Positions 14,563 to 22,103 of a stretch of 46,947 nucleotides of DNA are shown in pieces. The DNA is from JBGPHT01 sp041484525. Lineage in GTDB: Bacteria; Acidobacteriota; Terriglobia; Bryobacterales; Bryobacteraceae. Position numbers and translations under genes: made by a program. The stretch is taken from NCBI GenBank assembly GCA_041484525.1, contig JBGPHT010000051.1, positions 1 to 46,947 on the forward strand, given 5' to 3'. The notes beneath the pieces were generated by a model that worked only from the letters and a program-made list of their open reading frames with translations, had not been told where the DNA came from and did not search any database. The stretch's first letter is position 1, and each line of letters opens with the position of its first letter.

Positions 14563-14600
14563 AAATGTAAACCCCCGTGAGCCTTGCGGGCCCACGGGGG
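14561..14600 (-). terminator. Rho-independent terminator, minus strand
   Basis: On the minus strand CCCCCGTG pairs with CACGGGGG around a GC-rich loop (14600-14572) and is followed by TTTACATTTTT (14571-14561). Strong stem plus T-tract is the classic intrinsic terminator. It ends the transcript that would include the mini-ORF and three-way junction just upstream, and insulates rpmE from it. Confidence 0.8.
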
Positions 14601-14713
14601 CGGTAGCCTTGAAGATTAAAACTTGAGGCTTAAGCCGTCGCAAAAGGCAGCCGGTCCACAGGAACGTGACCCCGTCACTGGAGACGGGAGTCGGCTACAT
14701 TAGAGGCTCGACT

Positions 14714-14755
14714 TCAACAGTCGGCCACCTCTTGCGGTTTTTTGCAACTTTCCAT
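14714..14755 (-). CDS. 13-codon ORF with near-perfect extended Shine-Dalgarno
   Basis: ATG 14755 to TGA 14714 encodes 13 residues (MESCKKPQEVADC). It lies 12 nt after GGAGG, within AAAGGAGGTGGTCC, which closely matches the full anti-SD of 16S rRNA. Two cysteines sit at positions 4 and 13. It may be a leader peptide, a small protein, or just a ribosome-loading site in a regulatory RNA. The 3' end of the ORF lies inside a hairpin, so ribosome movement would change the RNA fold. Coding status is unproven. Confidence 0.3.
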   Translation of the reverse strand: MESCKKPQEVADC

Positions 14756-14888
14756 TTTACTGGACCACCTCCTTTCCCAGTGATATTGTCATGCTCGCAT
14801 GGGCTCGCCATTCTGTCAATATGGTTTTCCATAGGTGTGCGGAAAGAGGGTCACATCACCCCAAACGCAATAGAATGGAGTACTTGCG

Positions 14889-15923
14889 TTACAGGTTGCG
14901 GGCGGCGAAGCGGCACATCGCGAGCCCGTCCATCAGGTTGAAGGGAAAACGGCCGGTGGTGTAGTGGCCGCACGGCAGGGTGAAGACTTCGTGCGGCAGA
15001 TCGAGCTCCCGGAAGCTCTTCAGCACCTGCTTCGAATAGACGGGCAGGAAACTGGTGTCGTGCCGCGCCCATATCAGCAGGCTGTGCATGTCGCGTCCCG
15101 CCATCCGCTTCAGGAAAGGCGCCGGACTGACGGGGGACCAGTAACGCCGCAAATCGTCCTGGCTCACCTGATCGCCGAACCCCTGTCGCACGTGCTGCGT
15201 GGAGAGCCCGGTCCACACCACATCGGCGGTGTACATGGAGACGTGGTTGAAGATGCCGGTGCGGACGCGCCGGTCGTGTGCCGTCGCAATGAATCCCACG
15301 CACGATCCCAGACTGGTGCCGAGAATCCCGATGCGTTCGTATCCCTGCTGCTCCAGCCAATCCAGGCAGGCGCGGGTGTCGATGATTGACTGGCGCGCGG
15401 CGTGGAGCGTTCGCCCGATATTGCTCGACATGTGGTAATCGGCGCGCTGCAGCTCGGCCGGCATGCGTTCGGCGTGGTACGCCATGGTCATGCGGAGGGC
15501 GCTGATGCCGAAGCGGTTCAGCAGTTTCGCCAGACCCACATGGCCGTCGGGGCCGGCATTCCACTGCGGCAGCACCACCAGCGCGCGGCGCAGATTCTTC
15601 GGGGCGGGGAACCAGAGGCCGTGGACGGTGTCGTTCTTCGCCGATCCGGAGTGGACCGGGCTGGTGAAGGTGAGACGGTCGCCTTGCAGCCGGTAATCGC
15701 GTACCGGCGCATACGCGTAGAAGCGGTCGGAATCGGCAAGGGCTTCCGCCACGAACTGCGAGAGGCAGGCGGCGGCGTTGCCGTTGACGCCGGCGGGAAT
15801 GGCGGGGAAGCCGATCCCGTGGAGCCAGTCGGTGCCCCATTCAAACGGCCGGACTACGCGGTTGGTATCGCGTGTGGCGAGCTTACGCTCCCACTGGTCC
15901 ATATATCGGGCGTAGAGTCCCAT
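14889..15923 (-). CDS. Alpha/beta hydrolase (dienelactone/acetyl-esterase-like)
   Basis: A 344-residue cytoplasmic protein without signal peptide. The nucleophile elbow is GILGTSLGSCVG, the acid is probably the Asp in IWARHDTSFLPV, and the catalytic His is in LPCGHYTTGRFPF. Residues 100-140 form the central strands (TVHGLWFPAP, ALVVLPQWNAGPDGHVGL). The substrate is unknown; esterase or lipase-like activity on small esters is the safest statement. Its 5' leader holds an intrinsic terminator about 35 nt before the ATG, suggesting attenuation or a separate upstream small RNA. It is not in an operon with the genes on either side. Confidence 0.8.
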   Translation of the reverse strand: MGLYARYMDQWERKLATRDTNRVVRPFEWGTDWLHGIGFPAIPAGVNGNAAACLSQFVAEALADSDRFYAYAPVRDYRLQGDRLTFTSPVHSGSAKNDTVHGLWFPAPKNLRRALVVLPQWNAGPDGHVGLAKLLNRFGISALRMTMAYHAERMPAELQRADYHMSSNIGRTLHAARQSIIDTRACLDWLEQQGYERIGILGTSLGSCVGFIATAHDRRVRTGIFNHVSMYTADVVWTGLSTQHVRQGFGDQVSQDDLRRYWSPVSPAPFLKRMAGRDMHSLLIWARHDTSFLPVYSKQVLKSFRELDLPHEVFTLPCGHYTTGRFPFNLMDGLAMCRFAARNL

Positions 15924-15957
15924 CTTGTCGAGAGAAGAATCAGTTTAGCAGAGGAAC

Positions 15958-16001
15958 AAAAAAAAGGCCCCGCACCGGAAGATGGAGTCCAGAGCGGGGC
16001 T
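15958..16001 (-). terminator. Intrinsic terminator in the leader of the hydrolase gene
   Basis: On the minus strand AGCCCCGC (16001-15994) and GCGGGGCC (15973-15966) form an 8-bp stem with one G-U pair, followed by eight T (15965-15958). No coding gene ends upstream of it on this strand; the next gene there is divergent. It must therefore stop either an unannotated small RNA starting between 16002 and 16224 or the leader of the hydrolase itself. Confidence 0.75.
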
Positions 16002-16123
16002 GCGGATAGCCCAGACAAGGCAACGCACCAAAGCGAAAATAGACCCTAAATAAGAACCCACAGGCTAGAAAGCATGCCGAAGGCCAATCGTAAATCGTTG
16101 AAACATATGGATGAATAGGTCTG

Positions 16124-16137
16124 GATTTCCCGAAATC
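16124..16137. promoter_or_regulatory. Perfect 14-bp palindrome, possible operator
   Basis: GATTTC-CC-GAAATC lies midway in the 300-nt divergent region between the hydrolase and the MFS transporter gene. The symmetric hexamers would suit a dimeric regulator or a small RNA hairpin. No regulator gene is adjacent, so the binding protein is unknown. The rest of 15924-16224 holds the terminator above and TACAAT (16213-16218), which would place transcription at or very near the GTG of the transporter gene. Confidence 0.3.
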
Positions 16138-16224
16138 AATAGGCCCCGGCTACGGTTTTCCACAGGCAGGACCGGGTGACTGTAAACACCACTGCCCAAG
16201 CTCCCCCGCTGATACAATCGACCT

Positions 16225-17391
16225 GTGAACGGCGGCCACACCGGCGGCACCAAAGCCCTGGCGGGATTCCTGGTTTCAGGATTCCTGCTGGCACTGCTGG
16301 GCGCCATCCTCCCCGCCTGGGGCTACCACCGCGATCCGCCCGAATTCGTGGCGGTCGGCAACTACTTCCTTAGCCTGGCCGTGGGGCTGGTTTTGGCAGC
16401 GGTGGTGGCCCGGCGCATGATGCGACGAGGATTGGGATTCCTGCTGGTTTTCGCTTGTGCGTGGTCCTGCGTGTCGCTGATTTACCTTGCGACCGTGGGT
16501 CCCCCCGCCCCCGCCTGGTGGCGCGCGATCGGCCTGCTGTCCCTGGGAATCGGCGCCGGCCTCCTTAACATGGGGCTGTTCCACGCCATTTCGCTGACCT
16601 ACCAGTCGGATGCCGCGGGCACGATTATCCGCGGCGGCATCTGGTACGGGCTCGGCTGCCTGGCCGCGACCCTGCTGGTGGCGGGAACGTTTTACGCTTA
16701 CGGCGTGCCCACGATTCTGGCGTTCATGGCGGTGGTCCCCGGCATCTTCGCCGGCGTCTACGCCAAGAGCAAGTTCCCCCCGCCGGCCGAGGGAGCGCCG
16801 CCCGACATGCGGCAGGCGATGCGGGACTTTCGCAGTCCGGGAGCCATCTTCTTCGCTCTGCTGCTGTTCTTTCAGTTCGGCAACGAATGGTCGATTGCGG
16901 GCTGGCTGCCGATCTTCCTCATCCGCCGCGTGGGACTCAGCCCCAAGGACGCCCTGCTGATTCTGGCTCTCTATTGGGGATTCCTGCTGACGGGGCGTCT
17001 TGCCGCAGTGGCGATTCTGCCTCGCGTCCGCCACGGCCGCGCGCTGTTCGTGAGCGCGATTTCGGCGCTGTTCGGCTGTCTTTTGTTATTCTCGACCAAT
17101 AACGCTTTTGGCGCGGCGAGCGCTGTGATCTTCGTGGGCGCGGGGTTTGCGAGCATCTATCCGCTGGTCGCGGAAGCCATCGGCCGGCGTTTTCCGTACT
17201 ACCATCCGGGCTTTTTCAATGGGATCTTTTCGGTGGCCCTGGTCGGCGGGCTGATCGCGCCGGCAAGCCTGGGCTATGCGGCCAGCGCGCTGGGTGTGGG
17301 AGCGGTGATCGGCTTTCCGCTTTTCGGCATCTGTATGGTGATGGCGCTGCTGCTGCTAATCTGGCTGGAATCGAAAGTGACGGGAAGATGA
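16225..17391 (+). CDS. Major facilitator superfamily transporter (fucose-permease-like)
   Basis: A 388-residue integral membrane protein with about 12 hydrophobic segments, for example LAGFLVSGFLLALLGAILPAW, FLSLAVGLVLAAVVA, LLFFQFGNEWSIAGWLPIFL and GIFSVALVGGLIAPASLG. Overall it matches the FucP/glucose-galactose-permease type MFS rather than drug exporters, but the substrate is unknown. GTG 16225 is the first in-frame start; TACAAT lies just 7 nt before it, so the mRNA could be leaderless. Its stop overlaps the ATG of the carboxypeptidase gene (ATGA). That might link it to uptake of muropeptides or sugars, but this is speculation. Confidence 0.85.
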   Translation: MNGGHTGGTKALAGFLVSGFLLALLGAILPAWGYHRDPPEFVAVGNYFLSLAVGLVLAAVVARRMMRRGLGFLLVFACAWSCVSLIYLATVGPPAPAWWRAIGLLSLGIGAGLLNMGLFHAISLTYQSDAAGTIIRGGIWYGLGCLAATLLVAGTFYAYGVPTILAFMAVVPGIFAGVYAKSKFPPPAEGAPPDMRQAMRDFRSPGAIFFALLLFFQFGNEWSIAGWLPIFLIRRVGLSPKDALLILALYWGFLLTGRLAAVAILPRVRHGRALFVSAISALFGCLLLFSTNNAFGAASAVIFVGAGFASIYPLVAEAIGRRFPYYHPGFFNGIFSVALVGGLIAPASLGYAASALGVGAVIGFPLFGICMVMALLLLIWLESKVTGR

Positions 17392-18884
17392 AAAAGACAC
17401 TTCGCGTCGCAGCGCTGACCGCTCTACTCGTTGCGCAGGTTTGCGCGGCTTCGCTGCCGGAGAAGATCAGCCGGTTGCTCGATACCACTCCGGCGGCGCG
17501 CGCGGGATTCTGGGGAATCCAGGTGGTCGACCTGGCGAGCGGTAAGATGCTCTACGAACTCAATCCCGATCATTACTTCGTTCCGGCGTCCAATACGAAG
17601 CTCTTCACCACCGCGCTCGCGCTGATGCGGCTCGGTCCGGATTTCACTTTCCAGACGCGCATGCTATCCGACGCAGCGCCCGATAGCCAGGGCCGTATCG
17701 CGGGGCCTCTGCGCCTGGTGGGCGGCGGCGACGCGAACCTCTCGGCGCGCACCATTCCGTACCGCAAAGGGCCCATCACGGGAAACGCACTCGCGGCCAT
17801 CGAAGACCTGGCGGACCAGGTAGCGGCGCGCGGCGTGAAACGCATCGAGGGCGACATTATCGGCGACGACACCTGGTATCTCTGGCAGCCGTACGCCACC
17901 GGATGGACCATCGAGGATGCGCGCTCCGACGATGGCCCGCCCGTCTCGGCGCTCACCATCAACGACAACACGTTCACGCTTACCATCCGTCCGGGGGCTC
18001 GGGAGGGCGATCGCGCCGAGATTTCGCTCGATCCGGTGCTTGAGTATTTCCGGATCGATAACCGCGTCCGCACCGTGGCGGCGGGTGGCGAGCGGCGGCT
18101 TCCGCTCGACCGTAGTCCGGGCAGTATGGAAGTGCGGCTGTGGGGCACCATCCCGCTGCGCAGCCGTCCGCAGGATTACCTTCTCGGCGTGGAAGATCCG
18201 GCGCAGTATGCCGCGCTGGCACTGCGGCGCGCGCTCGAAGATCGCGGGATCGTGGTGACGGGCGGCGTCGCGACGCACCACCAGTTTCCGAATGACGTGG
18301 CGGATCTCGTGGATGGGCCCGGCGCGCCTCCAGCGAACGGAGTCGAACTGGCGCGCCGCGTTTCCGCCCCGTTGGTTGAAGATCTTCGGGTCACCGACAA
18401 GGTAAGCCAGAACCTGCACGCCGAACTGGCGCTACGGGCCGTAGGACGGGCGCGGCGCGGCATCGGCAGTTTTGAGGCTGGCCTCGAAGAGATGAAGGTC
18501 TTCCTGGGCGAGGCGGGGATCGATCCCGAAGCTTACACCTTCCACGACGGTTCCGGTTTGGCGCGGCTCAATCTGGTGACCCCCACGGCCGTGGTGAAAC
18601 TCCTGAGCTACATGTACGCGTCAACCGCGCGCGACACCTGGATTTCGCTGCTGCCCGTGGCCGCCGAGGATGGCACGCTCGACCGCCGCTTCGCGGAAAC
18701 GACTGCCGCCGGCCGCCTGCATGCGAAAACAGGTTCGCTATCGCACGTTTCCGCGCTTTCAGGTTATGCGCAGCGGCCTACGGGCGAGTGGATCGCGTTT
18801 TCCATCCTGGTGAACAATTACAACGGCCGCACCGCCGAGGTACGTAGCGTCATCGACCGCATTTGTAATCTAATATTGGAGTAG
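17388..18884 (+). CDS. dacB: D-alanyl-D-alanine carboxypeptidase/endopeptidase, PBP4 type (DacB, peptidase S13)
   Basis: A 498-residue exported protein. The signal peptide (RVAALTALLVAQVCA) is followed by the three penicillin-binding motifs: SxxK at Ser68-Lys71 (ASNTKLFTT), SxN in DKVSQNLHAELALR, and KTG in HAKTGSLSHVSALSGYA. A long insertion of about 200 residues between the first two motifs is the hallmark of PBP4/S13. The enzyme removes terminal D-Ala or cleaves DD-crosslinks in periplasmic peptidoglycan. It is translationally coupled to the MFS gene upstream, and 2 nt later the FmdB-like gene starts, so all three form one operon. Confidence 0.92.
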   Translation: MKKTLRVAALTALLVAQVCAASLPEKISRLLDTTPAARAGFWGIQVVDLASGKMLYELNPDHYFVPASNTKLFTTALALMRLGPDFTFQTRMLSDAAPDSQGRIAGPLRLVGGGDANLSARTIPYRKGPITGNALAAIEDLADQVAARGVKRIEGDIIGDDTWYLWQPYATGWTIEDARSDDGPPVSALTINDNTFTLTIRPGAREGDRAEISLDPVLEYFRIDNRVRTVAAGGERRLPLDRSPGSMEVRLWGTIPLRSRPQDYLLGVEDPAQYAALALRRALEDRGIVVTGGVATHHQFPNDVADLVDGPGAPPANGVELARRVSAPLVEDLRVTDKVSQNLHAELALRAVGRARRGIGSFEAGLEEMKVFLGEAGIDPEAYTFHDGSGLARLNLVTPTAVVKLLSYMYASTARDTWISLLPVAAEDGTLDRRFAETTAAGRLHAKTGSLSHVSALSGYAQRPTGEWIAFSILVNNYNGRTAEVRSVIDRICNLILE

Positions 18885-18886
18885 CT

Positions 18887-19117
18887 ATGCCAATCTACGA
18901 ATATCGCTGCGAAGACTGCGGAACCAAGTTTGAGAAGCTGGTGCGCCGCTCGGATGTGGAGAGCATCGAGTGCCCCTCATGCGGTGAGAAGCACCTGAAG
19001 CAGGAACTTTCGACTTTCGCCGCCCACGCCAGCGGAGGTTCGAAGTCCGCCGAGATGCCCGCGTGCCCGGGTGGCCGCTGCAGCAATCCCGGCGTCTGCG
19101 GCATGAATTTCAACTAG
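18887..19117 (+). CDS. FmdB-family zinc-ribbon protein
   Basis: A 76-residue protein with the classic start MPIYEYRCEDCGTKFE and a second pair in ECPSCGEKHL, giving a four-cysteine zinc ribbon. The C-terminus adds CPGGRCSNPGVCGM, a Cys-rich tail also seen in homologues. The FmdB/CxxC regulatory family has an uncertain role, perhaps in transcription regulation or as a small chaperone. It follows dacB by 2 nt. The gene is convergent with the S9 peptidase gene, with only 2 nt between them. Confidence 0.85.
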   Translation: MPIYEYRCEDCGTKFEKLVRRSDVESIECPSCGEKHLKQELSTFAAHASGGSKSAEMPACPGGRCSNPGVCGMNFN

Positions 19118-19119
19118 CC

Positions 19120-21171
19120 CTACTTCAAATACTTCGCGTACCAGGCGAGATATCGCTCCGTCCGATCCTTCTGATAGCTCGGCCGCGTGATGCCGTGGAA
19201 CGACGCCGGGTAGACCACCAACTGCGTCGGCACCCCCAGCGTCGCCAGCGCCTGGTACATCATTTCCCCACCAGCCAGCGGCACGTTGAAATCCTTTTCG
19301 CCGCCCATGAACAGCGTCGGCGTCTTGATCCTGTCGGCGTGCATGAAGCCGTACGAAATCTTCACCCACGGCTCGAGGCCCACCTTCCACGGTTCGCCGA
19401 TCTCTTCGTTGTACTGCATGATGTACTGGTCCACGCCGTAGAGGGCCAGCGGAAATGCCGTGCCCGCGCCGCTGGTCGCCGCCTTGAAGCGCTGGTCCTT
19501 GGCGATGATCGCATCCGTCAGAATCCCGCCGTAGCTCCAGCCGCCCACGCCTAGCTTGTCCGGATCGGCCAAACCGATCGCGATCGCGTGGTCCACGGCC
19601 GCCTGCAGATCGACGACTTCCTTGTCGCCCCAGTCGCCCGAGATCGCCCGCTGGTACTCCTCGCCGCGACCCGAGCTGCCGCGATAGTTCACCGCCACCA
19701 CCGCGTAGCCGTTGGCCGCGAAAAGTTGCCGCTCGAAATTGAACGAGTGCGCATCCTGCCCGTTCGGCCCGCCGTGAATCCGCAGCAGCGTGGGATACTT
19801 CTTGCCCGCCTCGTAATCCGCCGGCTTCACGATCAGCCCGTGGACTTCGGTCCCGTCCTTCGCCTGGCAACTGAACTCCTCGGTCGAGCCCAGCTTGAGC
19901 TCGGCCATCACGGCATCGTTCTGATGCGTGAGCGTGCGCAGCGCCCCATTTTCGAGGGCGTTGATTTCGGCGTGGCGGGTATCGCTCGAGGCAAGCACCG
20001 CGTACTTCCCGTTCGGGCTTTCCTCGATGGTGGAGATGACACCCGGGCCCTTGAGCAGGCGCTCGACCTTGCCACCCGCCGCCGGCACCGTTGCCGGATA
20101 CTCCCAGCGGTCGTCCGCCACCAGGAACAGGATCGACTTTCCGTCCTTGGTGAAGCGCGGAGCCGTGGCCCCGCGGTCGAACCCCGGCGTGGCCAGTTTC
20201 GGCTCGCCGCCCGCCACCGGTACCACCGCGATCCGGTTCATGTTGTACGCGCCCCACCTGGCGCCCGAGCTTTGCAGGTAGACCAGGCGGGTGCCGTCCG
20301 GGCTCCATTCCGGCCGCCCGCGGGAGGCCGACGCATTGAGGCCGTCGTAACTGGTCAGCTTCTTCGGCGCTGCTCCGGCGCGGGCTTCCACCACGTACAC
20401 GTTATTCGTGTTGTAGCGCTCGGCTTCCTTCCCTTCGCGGCCCATGAACGCGATCCACTTTCCGTCGGGCGACCACGCGGGCGAGCTGACTTCGAACCCT
20501 TCCGCCGTGATCGCCTCCGCCTTCTTCGCGGCCACGTCGTACACGTAAATGCGCGACGGCGGCTGCGTCAGGTATCCCTGCACGTCCTGTTTGAATTTGT
20601 AGCGCTCGATCACGATCGGCTTGGGTGCACGCACGTTGGCGCCGCCGCGGCCTCCACCGCCGCCGCCCTGACCAGCCGCTTCGTCATCCGGCTCGCTCGG
20701 ATCGCGATCCGTCATGGTCAGCAGCAGCTTCTTGCCGTCGGGCGACCACTCGTACGACCCCAGGCGTGATTTGAAATCCGTCAACTGCTGCGCCTCGCCG
20801 CCGGTCCGGTCGAGAAGCCACACCTGCGTGCCGCGAGCCTTCCCGCCGATCCGCCCGGAGAGAAACGAAATGTACCGTCCGTCAGGACTCCAACGCGGCG
20901 CGTTTTCACCGTCAGGACTCGACGTCAGCCGCACGTGCTGTGCGCCGTCCCAGCTCGTCATCCACACATCGGTGTCACTCTTGTCGGCGGTGGTATCGAC
21001 GGAGCTGACGGTATACGCCACCCATTTTCCATCGGGCGCGATCTGGACGTCGCGCACGTCGTGAAAGCGGTGCATGTCTTCCACTTTGAGGAGGCGTTTC
21101 GCCGGCTGCGAGAAGACCAGCGAGGCCGCCAGGAAACCGAAAACGATACGGCTGGTTCTGGAGCGGATCAT
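19120..21171 (-). CDS. Exported S9-family (prolyl-oligopeptidase-like/acylaminoacyl) peptidase
   Basis: A 683-residue protein. The signal peptide (SRIVFGFLAASLVFS) precedes a TolB-like WD40 beta-propeller (several SPDGKWVAY/RWSPDGRYISF repeats, about 40-420). The alpha/beta hydrolase domain follows, with Ser in GVGGWSYGGILTD, Asp in MGGEKDFNVPLAGG and His in PASFHGITRPSY. Residues near 180 hold a Gly/Arg-rich run (GQGGGGGGRGG) inserted between propeller blades. The ATG at 21171 is preferred over 21189 because it begins directly at the signal peptide. The enzyme probably degrades oligopeptides in the periplasm. It lies on the same strand as the upstream OmpA-like gene, with a 48-nt gap. Confidence 0.9.
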   Translation of the reverse strand: MIRSRTSRIVFGFLAASLVFSQPAKRLLKVEDMHRFHDVRDVQIAPDGKWVAYTVSSVDTTADKSDTDVWMTSWDGAQHVRLTSSPDGENAPRWSPDGRYISFLSGRIGGKARGTQVWLLDRTGGEAQQLTDFKSRLGSYEWSPDGKKLLLTMTDRDPSEPDDEAAGQGGGGGGRGGANVRAPKPIVIERYKFKQDVQGYLTQPPSRIYVYDVAAKKAEAITAEGFEVSSPAWSPDGKWIAFMGREGKEAERYNTNNVYVVEARAGAAPKKLTSYDGLNASASRGRPEWSPDGTRLVYLQSSGARWGAYNMNRIAVVPVAGGEPKLATPGFDRGATAPRFTKDGKSILFLVADDRWEYPATVPAAGGKVERLLKGPGVISTIEESPNGKYAVLASSDTRHAEINALENGALRTLTHQNDAVMAELKLGSTEEFSCQAKDGTEVHGLIVKPADYEAGKKYPTLLRIHGGPNGQDAHSFNFERQLFAANGYAVVAVNYRGSSGRGEEYQRAISGDWGDKEVVDLQAAVDHAIAIGLADPDKLGVGGWSYGGILTDAIIAKDQRFKAATSGAGTAFPLALYGVDQYIMQYNEEIGEPWKVGLEPWVKISYGFMHADRIKTPTLFMGGEKDFNVPLAGGEMMYQALATLGVPTQLVVYPASFHGITRPSYQKDRTERYLAWYAKYLK

Positions 21172-21219
21172 GGCCAATGAGTTTACCAAACGATCCGCCG
21201 CGCGGGCACTCGGTCGCGC

Positions 21220-22077
21220 TCAGCGCTTGACCAATTCCACGCGGCGATTTTTCGCCCGGCCTTCTTCGGTGGCGTTGTCCTGCACTGGCTTGGTGTCGCC
21301 GAAGCCGGCAGCGGCTAGGCGTGCACGATCCACTTTCTGGGTGCTGAGCCATGCCACCACGGCTTCGGCGCGCTTTTGCGAAAGCGCCTGGTTCGCGCCC
21401 TTCGTGCCGACGTTGTCCGTATGGCCTTCCACGGTAATCTTCCATTCGGGCTGATTCTTCAGGAGAGCGGCGATCTCGGTCAGAACTTTGTCCGATTCCG
21501 GTGTGATCGTCGCCGAGTTGGTGGCGAAGTTAATCCCGTAAAGCGCCATGCGTCCGGAGGTCTGGAGTTCGCTCGCGATGGCTTCGGCCGTCGCGACCAT
21601 GTCCTGCTTCATGCCGCTCACGGCGACGGCTTTGAACGCGTAGAAAGTGGTGGCGTTGTTGTCGCCTCCGGCGTTGGATGACACCTGAATCCACTGATCT
21701 CCCTTGCGCATGGTGACCGAGAGGTAGTCGTTTTCATCCTTGCCGTTGAAGACCGGCTGATACCCGGATTTCTGCAGGGCGGCCGCGGAATTACGGACCA
21801 CTTGCAACGGCGACGTCTTGCCGCTGCATTCGAAGCTCAGCGTCTCCACCGCGCCTTCCAGCGTTTTGACCGGATCGTTCTCTTCTTTGTGCGGGCCGGT
21901 CCGGATGGCGGCCTGATCGAAGTCTTTGTTGTCGCAGGCTTGAATAAAACATCCCGGCAATCTGGTGAGCAGCTTGGAATCTTTGCAGCCCGGCGCATCT
22001 TCGGTAGATTGTGCCAACAGGGTTGCGGAAAAGGCGATCAAGGTCGCCGCCAAGCTGAGCGTACTGCGTTGAATCAT
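21220..22077 (-). CDS. OmpA-family outer-membrane/peptidoglycan-binding protein
   Basis: A 285-residue exported protein. The signal peptide (LSLAATLIAFSATLLAQ) is followed by an uncharacterised N-terminal region (GCKDSKLLTRLPGCFIQACDN) of about 150 residues. The C-terminal OmpA domain has ALYGINFATNSATI, ITVEGHTDNVG, QALSQKRAEAVVAWL, AAAGFGDTKPVQDN and EEGRAKNRRVEL. The Asp and Arg that hold diaminopimelate are in the DNVG and NRRVEL motifs. There is no N-terminal barrel, so it probably tethers the outer membrane or an envelope complex to peptidoglycan. A group II intron lies 27 nt upstream of its start and may alter its expression. Confidence 0.85.
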   Translation of the reverse strand: MIQRSTLSLAATLIAFSATLLAQSTEDAPGCKDSKLLTRLPGCFIQACDNKDFDQAAIRTGPHKEENDPVKTLEGAVETLSFECSGKTSPLQVVRNSAAALQKSGYQPVFNGKDENDYLSVTMRKGDQWIQVSSNAGGDNNATTFYAFKAVAVSGMKQDMVATAEAIASELQTSGRMALYGINFATNSATITPESDKVLTEIAALLKNQPEWKITVEGHTDNVGTKGANQALSQKRAEAVVAWLSTQKVDRARLAAAGFGDTKPVQDNATEEGRAKNRRVELVKR

Positions 22078-22103
22078 TGGTAGAAGTTTAGCGCGGTTCT
22101 GGT

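Larger units (their letters stand above)
14561..14784 (-). ncRNA. Putative structured small RNA (about 220 nt) with three-way junction
   Basis: Minus-strand unit. TTGACA (14819-14814) and a weak -10 GAGCAT (14796-14791), spaced 17 nt, predict a start near 14784. The extended SD AAAGGAGGTGGTCC follows (14775-14762), then a 13-codon ORF (14755-14714) whose 3' end forms the hairpin CGACT-GTTGA-AGTCG. Next comes a closed three-way junction: outer stem 14649-14653 with 14692-14696, arm 54-59/66-70 (one bulge) and arm 14671-14676/14683-14688. The intrinsic terminator is at 14600-14561. No gene lies between the hydrolase stop (14889) and rpmE. It does not match an RNA family recognised by eye; acidobacterial motifs such as Acido-1 cannot be excluded without a covariance search. 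Confidence 0.5.

Noticed and set aside
14649..14696. Three-way junction as a hammerhead ribozyme
   Set aside because: The conserved CUGAUGA and GAAA core segments are missing on both strands.
14714..14716. TGA in the mini-ORF as a selenocysteine codon
   Set aside because: The hairpin after TGA exists but has no SECIS-like features, and the continuation (SRASNVADSRLQ) resembles no selenoprotein.
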